A DNA stretch of 64,000 nt from Eubacterium coprostanoligenes (lineage in GTDB: Bacteria > Bacillota > Clostridia > Oscillospirales > Acutalibacteraceae). A program made the translations under genes and the position numbers. The stretch covers positions 27,497 through 91,496 of the forward strand of contig NZ_FUWW01000007.1 of assembly GCF_900167205.1 (NCBI RefSeq). Direction: 5' to 3'. This document shows, piece after piece, positions 55,200 through 64,000 of the stretch (its first letter is position 1; every line of letters starts with the position of its first letter). The notes below the pieces were generated by a model. The model did not search any database, had not been told where the DNA came from, and was given only the letters and a program-made list of their open reading frames with translations.

Positions 55200-56450
55200 G
55201 TGAATATAACAGAAAGCTTAAAAATCGCTGTAAAGTGTATAAAAGCAAACTGGATGCGTTCCGTTCTTACCATGCTTGGAATTATTATCGGTATCACCTC
55301 TGTAATTATGATTGTCGGTGCAGGTACAGGTGTGCGTGATTATATCATTGGACTTATCGAGGATATGGGTTCAAATGCCGTGCTTGTGTCGGTTGATACA
55401 ACACAGGCAACCGATAATGACTATATTACACTTGACGATGTAGATAACATAAAAGCAAAGGTTTCTGGCGTTGAGCGTTGCTCACCAATGCTTATGGGCT
55501 TTGGTAATGCGACTATTGATGCAACCGCAACCGAAGCAACCGTTATGATGGTTGGCGTAAACAGTGATGTTCAGTTTGCCATGACAAATACGTGTGAGTA
55601 CGGCAGATTTTTTACGGATGAGGAATATGCCGCAAATGCACCTATAGCTGTTATGGGCCTTGAATCGGCAAAAACAGCCTTCGGTTACGAGGATGCAACC
55701 GGTCAAAGCATAACGGTTTCTTCATCCGGCAAATCAATGAAAATCAAGGTTTGCGGTGTTGCCAATATTGATGCAATGGTTAATTCACTCGGTGGCGGAA
55801 CAAGCATTGGTTCAATGTTCCAGACCAATTCCGACAAGCCGATGATTGCACTCTTTATGCCTTGTACAACGCTTACACAGATTACAGGTGCAAGTGCAAA
55901 CCTCTCCAATGTTTTTGTAATTGCAGAGGAGGGCAAGGACTATGATACTGTCGGCAATGCAACAGTAAACTATTTGAAAGCCGTTCATGGCAATTATTCA
56001 AACGGTATGTACACTGCACAAAATATGGCAACATATATCGAGATTGTTGACATCATTATGAAAGTTCTCACAATCTTCATTGCCGGTGTAGGTGCAATTT
56101 CTCTTATCGTTGGCGGTATTGGCGTAATGAACATTATGCTTGTGTCGGTAACGGAGCGAACGAGAGAAATCGGTATCAGAAAATCGCTTGGTGCAAAAAC
56201 AAGAGTTATTACAATGCAATTCCTGACCGAATCGATCATATTGTGCTTGATAGGCGGATTTATAGGCGTCGTCTTGGGCGTAGCGGGTGCATTTGCCGCC
56301 TGCTCGATAATAGATATAACGCCTAAGATAAGTATTTGGCTTATCCTTTTGGCACTCCTGTTCTCATCAGGTGTAGGATTATTCTTCGGTATTTATCCTG
56401 CAAAGAAAGCCGCACAGCTCAGCCCTATTGACGCACTTCGTTCAGAATAA
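55200..56450 (+). CDS. MacB-like ABC transporter permease
   Basis: This is a four-helix FtsX-fold permease. The N-terminus (WMRSVLTMLGIIIGITSVIM) is helix one, followed by a large external MacB_PCD domain (about residues 45-260) and the three C-terminal FtsX helices with GGIGVMNIMLVSVTERTREI GIRK-type signature. The GTG start has AAGAGGTAA before it. No ABC ATPase gene lies between it and the adaptor or after it, although family members of this type are usually in a three-gene set; the ATPase must be encoded elsewhere. Length 416. It likely exports peptides or other compounds, or acts mechanically on the wall. Confidence 0.88.
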   Translation: MNITESLKIAVKCIKANWMRSVLTMLGIIIGITSVIMIVGAGTGVRDYIIGLIEDMGSNAVLVSVDTTQATDNDYITLDDVDNIKAKVSGVERCSPMLMGFGNATIDATATEATVMMVGVNSDVQFAMTNTCEYGRFFTDEEYAANAPIAVMGLESAKTAFGYEDATGQSITVSSSGKSMKIKVCGVANIDAMVNSLGGGTSIGSMFQTNSDKPMIALFMPCTTLTQITGASANLSNVFVIAEEGKDYDTVGNATVNYLKAVHGNYSNGMYTAQNMATYIEIVDIIMKVLTIFIAGVGAISLIVGGIGVMNIMLVSVTERTREIGIRKSLGAKTRVITMQFLTESIILCLIGGFIGVVLGVAGAFAACSIIDITPKISIWLILLALLFSSGVGLFFGIYPAKKAAQLSPIDALRSE

Positions 56451-56455
56451 ATTAT

Positions 56456-56482
56456 AAAAGGCTTCCGTTTTGGAAGCCTTTT
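56456..56482 (+). terminator. Terminator of MacA/MacB-like operon
   Basis: A perfect 11-bp stem, AAAAGGCTTCC/GGAAGCCTTTT, with a 5-base loop. Confidence 0.85.
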
Positions 56483-56484
56483 AT

Positions 56485-56605
56485 AGACTGTCAATAAAGC
56501 CCCCGAACCACGCCAAATATAATCCAACCGAATTATGCCTCCCATTCTTCGCAAGAAAACGAAATTCAGAACCTTTCTCAACAGCCTATAGCTTGTTCTA
56601 AATTA
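56485..56605. repeat. Dispersed repeat element, internally shortened copy
   Basis: It begins with AGACTGTCAATAAAGCCCC and GAACCACGCCAAATA, as at 38807, and carries the core AAATTCAGAACCTTTCTC near its end. The middle (hairpins and the GGGAGGTGGC segment) is missing. The minus strand can encode MRKVLNFVFLRR. Confidence 0.8.
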
Positions 56606-56615
56606 GTCTAAATAA

Positions 56616-56650
56616 AAATCGGTACTGTTTGTTCAGTACCGATTTGTTTT
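56616..56650. terminator. Terminator between permease and ilvC (bidirectional)
   Basis: AAATCGGTACTG/CAGTACCGATTT, a perfect 12-bp stem with loop TTTGTT; T-rich on both strands, so it also serves ilvC on the minus strand. Confidence 0.88.
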
Positions 56651-56678
56651 TAGGGAAGGGGTTATATTTAATTATCAA

Positions 56679-57731
<1,053 letters not shown>

Positions 57732-57747
57732 TCAGCGGTCGGACAAG

Positions 57748-57758
57748 TTGTTCAACAA
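57748..57758. promoter_or_regulatory. FadR-type GntR operator in the ilvC leader
   Basis: TTGTTCAACAA fits the FadR-subfamily consensus TNGTNNNACNA exactly and is part of AGTTGTT-C-AACAACT. It lies roughly 20-30 bases after the expected ilvC transcription start. The neighbouring gene codes for such a regulator. Confidence 0.55.
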
Positions 57759-57783
57759 CTGATTGATTTATTTCTTAATTCAC

Positions 57784-57812
57784 ATTATATATCGTATGAT
57801 GTCCTATGTCAA
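57784..57812 (-). promoter_or_regulatory. Consensus promoter of ilvC
   Basis: Minus strand: TTGACA, exactly 17 bp, TATAAT. No T-box or leucine-attenuator structure is seen in the ~80-nt leader. Confidence 0.88.
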
Positions 57813-57831
57813 TAGAAAATTTTTATTTTTT

Positions 57832-58488
57832 TCAAAGACCTTCTATTGCGTGCAGAATGTGGAGTCTCATTGCTGTCCTTGCACCCTCTGCGTTGCGTGC
57901 TTTCAGGAAGTCCATAATCAGCCTGTCGTCATTGAGATTGTCACGGTTTACATTCTCATCCTTTTGCATAACGATTACACCGTTTTTGATTGCGTTGAAG
58001 ATAATCGGCATAAACTGCTTTACAAAAGCATTGTGTGTTGCGTTTGCGATACTTTCATGGAACTTTTGCTCCTCATATGTTCTGTCCTCGCCCGATTTTA
58101 TCTTTGCTTCAACAGCTTCGCCGTACTTGCAAATAATCGCTATTTCCTCGTCTGTTGCTCGCTGTGCCGCATAATAGGCGCAATCCGGCTCAAACATCAA
58201 TCTCATTTCAAACAGGTCGTCAAGCCCACTGCTTATTTCGCCGAGGTCGTTGCTCTCAATTGTGGTGTTTGAGGTGACGAATGTGCCCTTGCCACGCTTG
58301 ATTTCAAGTATTCCGCCAAGAGTCAAAATCCTAACAGCTTCACGCAGGGTAGAACGGCTAACACCGAGTTCGGAGGCAAAATCGTTTTCGTTTGGCAATT
58401 TGTCACCGACAGAAAAACGCCCCTCGTCCTCTATCATAGATTTGATTCTGTTTGCTGTAATATCCGATAATTTGCTTGTGTTTGACAT
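57832..58488 (-). CDS. GntR-family regulator, FadR subfamily (FCD domain)
   Basis: A metabolite-responsive regulator. The winged-helix domain (KLPNENDFASELGVSRSTLR ... ILEIKRGKGTFV) is followed by an all-helical FCD domain (EMRLMFEPDCAYYAAQRATD ... QKFHESIANATHNAFV) that binds carboxylic acids, often with a metal held by Asp and His residues. I choose ATG 58488 (MSNTSKLSD), with AAAGGAGATGG upstream. It is divergent from the DUF815 gene and lies just upstream of ilvC, with a matching operator between. Control of ilvC is inferred from that; the effector is unknown. Confidence 0.9.
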   Translation of the reverse strand: MSNTSKLSDITANRIKSMIEDEGRFSVGDKLPNENDFASELGVSRSTLREAVRILTLGGILEIKRGKGTFVTSNTTIESNDLGEISSGLDDLFEMRLMFEPDCAYYAAQRATDEEIAIICKYGEAVEAKIKSGEDRTYEEQKFHESIANATHNAFVKQFMPIIFNAIKNGVIVMQKDENVNRDNLNDDRLIMDFLKARNAEGARTAMRLHILHAIEGL

Positions 58489-58510
58489 AGCACCATCTCC
58501 TTTATGTATG

Positions 58511-58539
58511 ATAATACCACAAAATAACAGACAAGTCAA
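58511..58539 (-). promoter_or_regulatory. Promoter of GntR regulator, with operator-like site beside it
   Basis: Minus strand: TTGACT, 17-bp spacer, TATTAT. TTGTCAGACAT at 58544-58554, which departs from TNGTNNNACNA at its last base, lies just upstream and suggests self-control. Confidence 0.65.
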
Positions 58540-58584
58540 CAGGTTGTCAGACATCATATTTTTAAATTATTTTTGCAATAGCTA

Positions 58585-58613
58585 TTGTAAATTGTGAACA
58601 AATGTTATAGAAT
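58585..58613 (+). promoter_or_regulatory. Promoter of DUF815 gene
   Basis: TTGTAA, 17-bp spacer, TAGAAT, 37 bp before the start. Confidence 0.6.
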
Positions 58614-58650
58614 GTAATTAATTCTAATATATAAGGCAGAAGGTGTAATA

Positions 58651-59886
58651 ATGAATAAAGCCGTAAAGGTAAGATACTACATTGAATCGCTTTGCATTTA
58701 CGATTTTAAGCAAGACGAGATTATAAACGCATTGTATGATTTGCTTAATTCTCTTGAGGACGAAACTGTTTTGACAAAGCAGAGCAGATTTTTCAATCTG
58801 TTGTCATCACATCATTCGCTCAGGCATTATGTGTCAAAACTTATTTTGACAGATGATAATGTGTTTACCAAGGCAGCTGCGGCAGGCAAATGTGATGAAC
58901 TTGACCCATCTATTCTTGACGGCGTAAAAGCTGATTTGGAAAAACTTGAGGTTATCGCTTCGATTTCGGCAGAGGATATTTATAAAGCAGAAGAGGACAG
59001 CGATATTGCGGATGTTCTCAAAACCATGCCAAAGTGGAATCCGAACGGCAGGGCAATGCTTCCTCTCACCGACAATTGGGCAGAACATATCGAGGACTTA
59101 AAGTCATTCCACAGAACGAACGGCTACGGTATGTTTGCCAAATTTGTTGCGTTCACTTGGAGAAATGAGGAGTTTGTTCCGATTACGGCTATTGATTCCA
59201 TTCGCTTGACTGACCTTAAAAATTATGAGGTTCAGCGTGGCAAGGTTGTTGACAATACGGTTGCTTTCATTTCTGATTTGCCGGCAAATAATGTTTTGCT
59301 TTACGGCGACAGAGGCACCGGCAAAAGCTCCACCGTTCACGCAATTCTCAATGAATATAAGAACAGAGGCTTGCGAATGATTGAGATTTCAAAGGGCGAC
59401 ATCAACGATTTGACTATGATTAGGGAAAAAATTTCCGACAGCCCGATGAAATTCATCATCTTTATTGATGATTTGAGTTTTGACAATCACGATGATTCGT
59501 TCGGTGAATTAAAGGCGGCACTTGAGGGCTCACTTTCGGGCAGACAGAATAACACGCTCATTTATGCCACATCAAACAGACGCCATCTTATTAAGGAGAA
59601 TTTCTCCGACCGTGAAAATGATGTCAATCGTTCCGATACTTTGCAAGAGGAACTTTCGCTGTCTGACCGATTCGGTCTTTCAATCACATTCATCAATCCT
59701 GACAAAAAGGATTTTGAAGATATTGTTCAAAAAATTGCAACCGACAGAGGACTTACCTCTGATATGGAAAAAATACTTTTCACCGCAGAACAGTGGGCAA
59801 GACGCAGAGGCGGTCGCTCTCCGAGATGTGCCCGTCAGTTTATCGACTATGTTGAAAGCTGTGAAAAGCGAAATATCGAATGGTAA
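58651..59886 (+). CDS. DUF815-family AAA+ ATPase
   Basis: This is a cytoplasmic ATPase of DUF815, whose role is not settled. An N-terminal helical region of about 190 residues is followed by the ATPase core: VAFISDLPANNVLLYGDRG with Walker A GDRGTGKSS, Walker B FIIFIDDLSF, sensor-like LIYATSNRRHL and a C-terminal lid region (ARRRGGRSPRCARQFIDYV). Length 411 is normal. It has its own promoter, divergent from the GntR gene, and is followed by the two-component operon after about 125 bp, in which I see only a weak promoter-like region. Confidence 0.88.
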   Translation: MNKAVKVRYYIESLCIYDFKQDEIINALYDLLNSLEDETVLTKQSRFFNLLSSHHSLRHYVSKLILTDDNVFTKAAAAGKCDELDPSILDGVKADLEKLEVIASISAEDIYKAEEDSDIADVLKTMPKWNPNGRAMLPLTDNWAEHIEDLKSFHRTNGYGMFAKFVAFTWRNEEFVPITAIDSIRLTDLKNYEVQRGKVVDNTVAFISDLPANNVLLYGDRGTGKSSTVHAILNEYKNRGLRMIEISKGDINDLTMIREKISDSPMKFIIFIDDLSFDNHDDSFGELKAALEGSLSGRQNNTLIYATSNRRHLIKENFSDRENDVNRSDTLQEELSLSDRFGLSITFINPDKKDFEDIVQKIATDRGLTSDMEKILFTAEQWARRRGGRSPRCARQFIDYVESCEKRNIEW

Positions 59887-60012
59887 AAATTTCATAAATA
59901 TGAATTAATTAATTGTTAAAAATATTAACTCTTTGTTTACTCAAAATACAAATTGTGAACAAAATCATTTGCTATTATGTGTGCAAAGAGAAGAAAGAAA
60001 GGAAAAACGATT

Positions 60013-60708
60013 ATGGCTAACAAAATTCTTGTAGTTGACGATGATTTAAACATCTGCGAACTTCTCAAACTTTATCTTGAAAATGACGGATATGTTGTAT
60101 TCACAGCAAACGACGGTCAGGAGGCTGTTGAGATGTTCCAAAACAAAACCCCTGATTTGGTGCTTCTTGATATTATGCTCCCTAAAAAGGACGGCTGGCA
60201 GGTTTGCCGTGAAATCAGAAAGACCTCATCTGCTCCGATTATTATGCTCACAGCAAAGGGCGAAACCTTTGACAAGGTACTTGGCTTGGAGCTTGGCGCA
60301 GACGACTATGTTGTAAAGCCGTTTGACGCAAAAGAGGTTATGGCAAGAGTTAAAGCTGTTCTCCGCAGAACAACAGGTGACAGCGAATCAACAGAAACCG
60401 AGAAAAAGGTTGTTATCTATGACAATCTTGAAATCAATATTCAAAATTATGAGATGAAAGTAAAGGGCGTGCCGGTTGATACCCCACCTAAAGAACTTGA
60501 ACTCATTTATCACTTTGCTTCAAATCCAAACAGAGTTTACACTCGTGACCAGCTTCTTGATGAGGTATGGGGCTTTGATTATTACGGCGACTCTCGTACA
60601 GTTGATGTGCATGTAAAAAGACTCCGTGAAAAGCTCGAGGGTGTATCTGACAAATGGTGTTTAAAGACCGTTTGGGGCGTTGGGTATAAATTTGAAACAA
60701 AGGACTAA
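60013..60708 (+). CDS. OmpR/PhoB-family response regulator
   Basis: A DNA-binding response regulator. The receiver has the acidic cluster VDDD (residues 9-11), phospho-acceptor Asp53 in VLLDIMLP, Thr in MLTAKGE and Lys in YVVKPFD. The C-terminal winged helix has PPKELELIYHFASNPNRVYT and SRTVDVHVKRLREKL, as in WalR/PhoP-like proteins. I choose ATG 60013 (MANKILVVDD) after GAAAGGA; an upstream in-frame start at 59977 lies in the leader. The kinase gene follows 8 bp later and an HtrA protease after that, an arrangement resembling envelope-stress or WalRK systems. Confidence 0.92.
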   Translation: MANKILVVDDDLNICELLKLYLENDGYVVFTANDGQEAVEMFQNKTPDLVLLDIMLPKKDGWQVCREIRKTSSAPIIMLTAKGETFDKVLGLELGADDYVVKPFDAKEVMARVKAVLRRTTGDSESTETEKKVVIYDNLEINIQNYEMKVKGVPVDTPPKELELIYHFASNPNRVYTRDQLLDEVWGFDYYGDSRTVDVHVKRLREKLEGVSDKWCLKTVWGVGYKFETKD

Positions 60709-60716
60709 ATTGAATT

Positions 60717-62213
60717 ATGGCATTACGAAAAGGTAAAAGACAAAACCTGTTTACCAAATACTTTTTGCTTTTCGTTACCGTGTTTCTGTTTATGCTTGTG
60801 GTGATGGGCATTGTGCTCACCACCATAGTAAACGCATATTCCCTTAGCCAAAAGACAGACATTTTGACCGAAAATACAAAAAAACTTGCAAACACTATTT
60901 CTCAAAATATGATAGTCAACAATATGAACAGCGAATATTCGTCATATAAAGAGAGTGTTTGCGAAAACCTTGCGATGGTTTCCGGTTGTATTGATGCAGA
61001 TGTTTTTGTTTGCGATGCCGGTGGCAGTATCATTATGTGCAAGGATCAAACAGGACTTAAGGGCTTTATTTCTGGCGAAACGGTATGCGAAAATCATAAG
61101 AATTTTATAATCGGCGACAAACAGCTTCAGCGTGTGTATGAGGGTGCTTCAGTCGGAAAAGCTATTATTAACGGCGAAAGCTACTATGTTGTCGGCACTG
61201 CAATAAAAACATCGTTTGATGCAAACAATTTGAGTGATAACAATAAAATCATCGGCACGGTGTTTGCGGTCACTCCGGCAGGCACACAGGGCGTTGTTTC
61301 GCTTGTGTTGAGGTCGTTTTTGATTATCGCTTTGGTATGCCTTGGCTTTGCGTGCATCGTTTTGTGGCAACTCACAAAGCGTATGGTCACTCCGCTTCAG
61401 CAAATGAGTGCGGCGGCAAAGCGTTTTGCGGTGGGCGACTTTTCATACAGAGTTAACATCAACACAAACGATGAACTTGCAGATTTGGGATATGCTTTCA
61501 ACGAAATGGCAGACGCTCTTGACAAGCTCGAAAGTTCAAGACGGTCGTTTGTTGCAAATGTTTCGCACGAGTTGAAAACCCCGATGACCTCGATTGCTGG
61601 TTTCATTGACGGAATACTTGACGGAACAATTCCAAAGGAAAAAGAAGATTATTATCTAAAGATAGTTTCTGATGAGGTAAGACGATTGTCACGACTTGTT
61701 GTGGCAATGCTCAATATGAGCAAGATTGAATCGGGCGACTTTGAAATGAAGCCGAAACCGTATAATTTATCTGACCAAATCATACATATTCTTTTGACAT
61801 TTGAACAAAAGATTGAAAAGAAGAATATAGAAATCCGAGGACTTGAAAATTTGGAGCCACATCATATCACGGCTGATACGGATATGATTTATCAGGTTAT
61901 CTACAATCTCTTTGACAACGCTGTTAAGTTCACAAATGACGGCGGATATATTGAGATTAATGTTTCCGATGTTGGCGACAATGTTCAGGTAAGCATCAAA
62001 AACAGCGGTGAGGGTATTGACGCTTCAGAGCTTTCTCGTGTGTTTGAAAGATTCTATAAGGTGGACAAATCACGCTCACTTGATTCAAAGGGTGCAGGAC
62101 TTGGACTTTATATAGTAAAAACAATGGTAGAGATGCACGGTGGCAGAATTTTTGCAAGGTCGGATAGCAAGACCGAGGCAGAATTTGTGTTTACTTTGCC
62201 AAAATCTAAATAA
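60717..62213 (+). CDS. Sensor histidine kinase with HAMP domain
   Basis: This is the partner of the preceding response regulator. Two membrane helices (about 12-38 and 197-220) border an external sensor region of about 155 residues with two or more cysteines (VCENLAMVSGCIDAD). HAMP follows, then HisKA with the phosphorylated His284 in VANVSHELKTPMTSI, and the ATPase domain with NLFDNAVKFTNDGG (N box), GEGIDASELSRVFERFYKVD and GAGLGLYIVKTMVEMHGG. Length 498. It lacks the PAS domain of typical WalK, so it is a related but distinct envelope-sensing kinase. The ligand is unknown. Confidence 0.92.
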   Translation: MALRKGKRQNLFTKYFLLFVTVFLFMLVVMGIVLTTIVNAYSLSQKTDILTENTKKLANTISQNMIVNNMNSEYSSYKESVCENLAMVSGCIDADVFVCDAGGSIIMCKDQTGLKGFISGETVCENHKNFIIGDKQLQRVYEGASVGKAIINGESYYVVGTAIKTSFDANNLSDNNKIIGTVFAVTPAGTQGVVSLVLRSFLIIALVCLGFACIVLWQLTKRMVTPLQQMSAAAKRFAVGDFSYRVNINTNDELADLGYAFNEMADALDKLESSRRSFVANVSHELKTPMTSIAGFIDGILDGTIPKEKEDYYLKIVSDEVRRLSRLVVAMLNMSKIESGDFEMKPKPYNLSDQIIHILLTFEQKIEKKNIEIRGLENLEPHHITADTDMIYQVIYNLFDNAVKFTNDGGYIEINVSDVGDNVQVSIKNSGEGIDASELSRVFERFYKVDKSRSLDSKGAGLGLYIVKTMVEMHGGRIFARSDSKTEAEFVFTLPKSK

Positions 62214-62226
62214 AAGGAGAATCGTT

Positions 62227-63726
62227 ATGGACGAATATAATAAAGATCAAAGTAACGGTGTAAACGGTGGCAACGAAATGCCAAATGGTGAATATCATTT
62301 TGTTCCGCCAAGACAAAATCAACAACCACAAAATTCAAACAATGTAAACTACGGTGCACAGCAGAACAGATATGCACAGCCGACAAACGGCGGACAGCAG
62401 TATTATCAAAATACTCATCGTTCCAACACAGGCTCGTATTATACTCCTAACAATCAAAATATGTATAATCAGCCTAATGCACCAAAGCCACCAAAGAAGC
62501 CGAAAAGCAAGTCGCTCAAGGTTGTCATCATTGTTGCAATAGTTGTTGTTGCAGTGTCAATCTTTGGCATTGTCGCTTCTGTTGCCGGCTACAAATCATA
62601 CGAAGGTTCAAAGGAGAGCACAACTCAAAGTGAATCTTCCGACAGCACAAAGGGCGGAGCTTCAATCAGCGATAATAAGGGCGATGTTGCAACCGAAAAC
62701 AGCGATGGCACATTGACTGTTGCCGGCGTTGCAAAAAAGACTATAAATTCCTGTGTTTTGATTTCCGTATACAGCGAGCAAAATTCTTATTACGATTTTT
62801 ACAACTTCGGTTCGGAACAAAACAGTGATTCAAGCGATCCGACTCTTTCGGGCGAGGGATCAGGCGTTATTATGAGCGAGAGTAAAGGCACAACATATAT
62901 TATGACTGCCGCTCATGTAATTTCCGATGCTTCAAAATTCAAGGTAACAACAAATGACGGCAAGACCTATGACGCAGCTCTTGTTGGATATGATGCTCAA
63001 ACAGATATCGGTGTGCTTTCAATCAAGGCAAGCGGACTCCAGGTCGCAGAATTTGCAGACAGCTCAAATATCGTTGTCGGCGAGCAGGCAGTAGTTATCG
63101 GTTGCCCGGGCGGCAGCAAGTTTATGAACAGTGTAACAACCGGTATTGTATCTGCTCTTGATCGTCCCGTTTCATCATCAATCGGTTATGATAACGAGTG
63201 TATCCAAACGGATGCGGCTATCAATCCGGGTAACTCGGGCGGTGCTCTTTTCAATATGAGCGGTCAGGTTATCGGTATTAACTCATCAAAGATTGCTTCA
63301 ACCGATTATGAGGGTATGGGCTTTGCCGTACCGAGTAATACAGCGGTTAAAACAGCAAACAGCCTTATCAAAAACGGCTATGTGGCAGGCAGAGCAAAAC
63401 TTGGCATAAGCTACACAGGCATTACAAATGCTTCAAATGCAAGTGCAATTCTTGCCGCTTTGGAACAAAAGGGATTTAAGGATGCCGAAGGCACAATGAT
63501 TATCGGTGAAATTGATTCCGAATCAGACCTTGCAAACAAGGATGTTAGACAGTACGATATGATTGTTGCCGTAAACGGAAAGACAATGACATCAACAGAT
63601 GTTCTTACAAACATTCTCAGCAAGTCATCACCGGGCGATACAATCACTCTCACAATTGCAAGAATTGAAAATAATCAAATCAAAACCTTTGATGTTAAGT
63701 GCAAACTTATCGAAAGCAAAGGCTAA
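62227..63726 (+). CDS. HtrA/DegP-like membrane-anchored serine protease
   Basis: An envelope quality-control protease. A Gln/Asn/Pro-rich cytoplasmic N-terminus of about 97 residues precedes one membrane helix (VVIIVAIVVVAVSIFGIV). The trypsin-like domain has the catalytic triad His230 (TAAHVISD), Asp260 (QTDIGVL) and Ser337 (NPGNSGGALFN). One PDZ domain ends the protein (SESDLANKDVRQYDMIVAVNG). Length 499. I choose ATG 62227 with AAAAGGAGAA upstream. It follows the kinase by 13 bp, so the two-component system probably controls it directly. Confidence 0.93.
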   Translation: MDEYNKDQSNGVNGGNEMPNGEYHFVPPRQNQQPQNSNNVNYGAQQNRYAQPTNGGQQYYQNTHRSNTGSYYTPNNQNMYNQPNAPKPPKKPKSKSLKVVIIVAIVVVAVSIFGIVASVAGYKSYEGSKESTTQSESSDSTKGGASISDNKGDVATENSDGTLTVAGVAKKTINSCVLISVYSEQNSYYDFYNFGSEQNSDSSDPTLSGEGSGVIMSESKGTTYIMTAAHVISDASKFKVTTNDGKTYDAALVGYDAQTDIGVLSIKASGLQVAEFADSSNIVVGEQAVVIGCPGGSKFMNSVTTGIVSALDRPVSSSIGYDNECIQTDAAINPGNSGGALFNMSGQVIGINSSKIASTDYEGMGFAVPSNTAVKTANSLIKNGYVAGRAKLGISYTGITNASNASAILAALEQKGFKDAEGTMIIGEIDSESDLANKDVRQYDMIVAVNGKTMTSTDVLTNILSKSSPGDTITLTIARIENNQIKTFDVKCKLIESKG

Positions 63727-63753
63727 ATAAAAAGCACAATACTAAACAGTTTA

Positions 63754-63797
63754 AGGGACTGCCACTTATAAATGTGACAGTCCCTGTGTTATTTTTT
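63754..63797 (+). terminator. Terminator of two-component/HtrA operon
   Basis: AGGGACTG-C-CAC pairs with GTG-A-CAGTCCCT around an 8-base loop, followed by a T-run. Confidence 0.85.
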
Positions 63798-63798
63798 A

Positions 63799-63895
63799 GC
63801 GTGTTGAAAAGTTTTTTGATGTGCTACAGCCTGTTGAGAAAGGTTCTGAATTTCGTTTTCTTGCGAACTTTGCTGTACCTCGTCAAAACATATTC
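63799..63895. repeat. Dispersed repeat element, reverse-orientation copy
   Basis: The minus strand carries CGAGGTAC, then the core AAATTCAGAACCTTTCTC and CAACAGGCTG, ending with a hairpin equivalent to that at 39036-39065. Its arms differ but keep pairing through G-U pairs. The plus strand can encode RKVLNFVFLRTLLYL. Confidence 0.78.
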
Positions 63896-63948
63896 CGTAT
63901 AGAACAAAACAAAGTTTTGTAAGTATACTACATATGTTTTTCCTCTTT

Positions 63949-63972
63949 CCAAAAAATCCACGGATTTTTTGG
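63949..63972. other. Perfect inverted repeat near right edge
   Basis: CCAAAAAATCC and GGATTTTTTGG, 11 bp each, are separated by two bases. It may be a terminator for a gene beyond the window, or part of the adjacent repeat. The rest of 63896-64000 has a smaller inverted repeat (ACAAAAC-AAA-GTTTTGT) and no gene. Confidence 0.5.
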
Positions 63973-64000
63973 AAGCCTTATATATGCTTGTTCGCAAAAA

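Overview
This window is a chromosome segment from a low-to-moderate GC anaerobic Firmicute, most likely a clostridial gut bacterium of the Ruminococcaceae/Oscillospiraceae type. The evidence is single-chain pyruvate:ferredoxin oxidoreductase, an FprA-type flavodiiron protein, an ECF vitamin transporter, a (broken) spo0A, Firmicute-type rpoB/rpoC, an archaeal-type IMP cyclohydrolase in the purine operon, a BspA-like leucine-rich-repeat protein ending in a dockerin-like motif, and consensus sigma-A promoters with purine-rich Shine-Dalgarno sites. I cannot name the species.

Layout. 1-3.3 kb: 3' end of a sialidase gene, then an AT-rich insert (frameshifted phospholipase C-like gene and a duplicated membrane protein) bounded by 40-bp direct repeats of the sialidase gene end. 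3.3-3.7 kb: tRNA-Pro with its own promoter, plus a 5'-half tRNA copy that stops in the anticodon loop, probably an integration scar. 3.8-6.1 kb: iron alcohol dehydrogenase and flavodiiron protein. 6.2-13.9 kb, minus strand: a solute-binding lipoprotein, VanZ-like protein and nagB group, then lipoprotein, metG, CDF-like transporter and metallophosphoesterase. 14-26.4 kb: rpoB-rpoC, then rpsL-rpsG-fusA and tuf, each group with its own promoter. 26.5-33.3 kb: recD2, then mreB coupled to a corrinoid adenosyltransferase-like gene and a complete ECF transporter (T, fused A-A', S). 33.4-38.8 kb: small lipoprotein, DUF523 protein, GPH sugar symporter, second iron alcohol dehydrogenase, a probable fucosidase remnant, a leaderless RluA-family gene and a small membrane protein. 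39.2-42.8 kb: nifJ. 42.9-48.6 kb: a sortase-fold protein lacking catalytic residues with a membrane partner, spo0A with an in-frame TGA, a histidine phosphatase, an ArsR-type metal sensor and a secreted LRR protein. 48.7-53 kb: purE-purM-purN-purO-purD. 53.1-56.5 kb: MacA-like adaptor with a cysteine-rich insertion, and a MacB-like permease. 56.7-58.5 kb: ilvC and a divergently oriented-by-promoter FadR-type GntR regulator gene, both on the minus strand. 58.6-63.7 kb: DUF815 ATPase, then a response regulator-histidine kinase-HtrA operon. A dispersed repeat family occurs at 38.8, 56.5 and 63.8 kb.

How the genes work together. Most of the window is core information processing, de novo purine synthesis, branched-chain amino acid synthesis and anaerobic energy metabolism. 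Accessory signals cluster at 1-3.7 kb, 37.2 kb, 42.9-48.6 kb and in the repeats. The points most worth a second look are the spo0A nonsense codon with flanking operator-like palindromes, the tRNA-Pro scar, the direct-repeat-bounded insert, the structured rpsL leader, the cysteine-rich insert in the MacA-like adaptor, the incomplete sortase pair and the leaderless pseudouridine synthase. No complete CRISPR array, phage, insertion sequence or conjugative element was found.
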